A stretch of DNA of 5,754 nucleotides from the NCBI GenBank assembly GCA_031290405.1, contig JAITNO010000013.1:1-5754 (forward strand), written 5' to 3'. The DNA comes from Spirochaetaceae bacterium (GTDB lineage: Bacteria > Spirochaetota > Spirochaetia > Treponematales > Breznakiellaceae). The notes under the pieces are model-generated. The model made no database searches and was not told the origin of the DNA. It saw only the letters and a program-made list of their open reading frames with translations. The translations under genes were made by a program, and so were the position numbers. Within the stretch, counting starts at the first letter, position 1. Each line of letters begins with the position of its first letter. Positions 5,380 through 5,754 of this stretch are shown piece after piece.

Positions 5380-5484
5380 CCTTGAGTACGAAGCGTTCGT
5401 GCTTGAGGACGAAGTGTTCGTCCTTGAGTACGAAGCGTTCGTCCTTGAGTACGAAGCGTTCGTCCTTGAGGACGACGGGCTTGT
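5380..5484. repeat. Five tandem 21-bp repeats, strong in four units
   Basis: Units begin at 5380, 5401, 5422, 5443 and 5464 with the core CTTGAGTACGAAGCGTTCGT, varying TAC/GAC and GCG/GTG; the fifth unit is diverged. Read on the plus strand, one frame gives LEYEAFV heptapeptides. On the minus strand another gives FVLKDER-type heptapeptides. The substitutions do not clearly favour either frame. The array ends about 95 bp before the gene at 5580. Confidence 0.92.
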
Positions 5485-5579
5485 CCGAGAGGGCTTTCAA
5501 TGGGCATCTGTTCCGGCTGGACGCCGGAGAGTGATCATTTACATCAAAATGCGGCGTAGGAGCCGCGAAGGAGTAGTTT

Positions 5580-5754
5580 ATGAGTTGCATTCCGAGGCCC
5601 GACGCCGAATTCGCGTTGTGGTTCGACAACTTTGTACGGCAGGTGGGGCTCCACACGAGTGGGTCGCCGCCGGATTGGCCGCACATTCGGCGGAGGCGAA
5701 GGAGGGGCTGATGGAAGCCCACGGGAGGTGGCAGATGGCTTACCAGGATGGGAA
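5580..5754 (+). pseudogene. Start of an 'IPRPD'-type hypothetical gene with an apparent frameshift, partial
   Basis: ATG 5580 follows AAGGAG (5568-5573) by 6 nt, a strong translation signal. The first 36 residues (MSCIPRPDAEFALWF, then DNFVRQVGLHTSGSPPDWPHI) resemble the opening of uncharacterised proteins that I remember from treponemes and other gut anaerobes, where the pattern continues as WxHIP and then an Ala/Trp-rich helix. Here the frame changes to an Arg run and stops at TGA 5709-5711. The expected continuation, AEAKEGLMEAHGRWQMAYQD, is present in the frame that starts at 5690 and stays open to the window end. One extra C near 5688 (ATTCCGGCGG instead of ATTCGGCGG) would restore PHIPAEAKEG. 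I infer a one-base deletion, a sequencing error, or less likely a switchable or programmed frameshift. The function is unknown. Confidence 0.72.

Larger units (their letters stand above)
4857..5579. other. Gene-poor, repeat-rich intergenic region
   Basis: I find no convincing gene in these 723 bases. Open frames exist on both strands, but they are built on simple repeats and pyrimidine tracts and lack ribosome binding sites. The stretch holds a small minus-strand frame (4863-4961), a possible promoter near 4936, a five-copy TACGG repeat, a possible structured RNA end at 5129-5197, a T/C-rich tract (about 5191-5255), a run of eight G (5333-5340), and 21-bp-period repeats (5300-5341 and 5380-5484). 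It serves as the upstream region of the gene at 5580. Confidence 0.65.

Noticed and set aside
4980..5534. 184-codon plus-strand frame through the TACGG and 21-bp repeats
   Set aside because: It has no ribosome binding site, is Phe- and Ser-rich because of pyrimidine tracts and repeats, and overlaps the upstream region of the better supported gene at 5580.
5219..5722. 167-codon minus-strand frame with FVLKDER repeats
   Set aside because: It runs antisense to the conserved start at 5580 and lacks a ribosome binding site. The repeats keep this frame open whether or not it is coding, so I list only the DNA repeat.

Overview
The window is a moderately GC-rich bacterial segment from what looks like an anaerobe. 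My best guess is a gut spirochaete of the Treponema type. The guess rests on the oxygen-sensitive class III ribonucleotide reductase, on 21-bp tandem repeats that keep heptapeptide frames open, and on a protein start (MSCIPRPDAEF...) that I remember from uncharacterised treponemal proteins. It is an inference from memory, not a proof.

Layout. Positions 1-339 carry 21-bp-periodic repeats. Read on the minus strand they form an open frame running off the left edge. On the plus strand, 326-1288 encodes an unusual membrane protein: an Hsp70 substrate-binding-like domain without an ATPase, one membrane helix, a Pro/Ala-rich linker and a C-terminal LysM domain. Positions 1289-1597 form a regulatory leader with a TTGACA promoter, two NrdR-box-like palindromes about four helical turns apart, and three tandem copies of a ~44-bp repeat. 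Then come nrdR (1598-2086), the large part of nrdD (2049-4142, overlapping nrdR by 38 bp) and a 178-residue gene (4251-4787). A strong intrinsic terminator at 4819-4856 closes this unit. Positions 4857-5579 hold no convincing gene but are rich in repeats and possible RNA structure. At 5580 a gene of the 'IPRPD' type starts, is broken by an apparent one-base deletion near 5688, and runs off the right edge.

How the genes work together. NrdR is the ATP-cone repressor of ribonucleotide reductase genes, and its probable boxes overlap its own promoter, so the nrdR-nrdD unit is probably autoregulated. The main discovery candidate is that the class III reductase is split. The 697-residue NrdD has the ATP-cone, the catalytic barrel and the zinc site, but it stops before the glycyl-radical loop. 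That loop (RIVGYY, followed by a WNKGK motif) lies in the next gene, where it is fused to a thioredoxin-fold domain with a CPHC motif. Both proteins carry heptad-patterned helices at the break, which could rejoin them. No activase gene (nrdG) is visible here.
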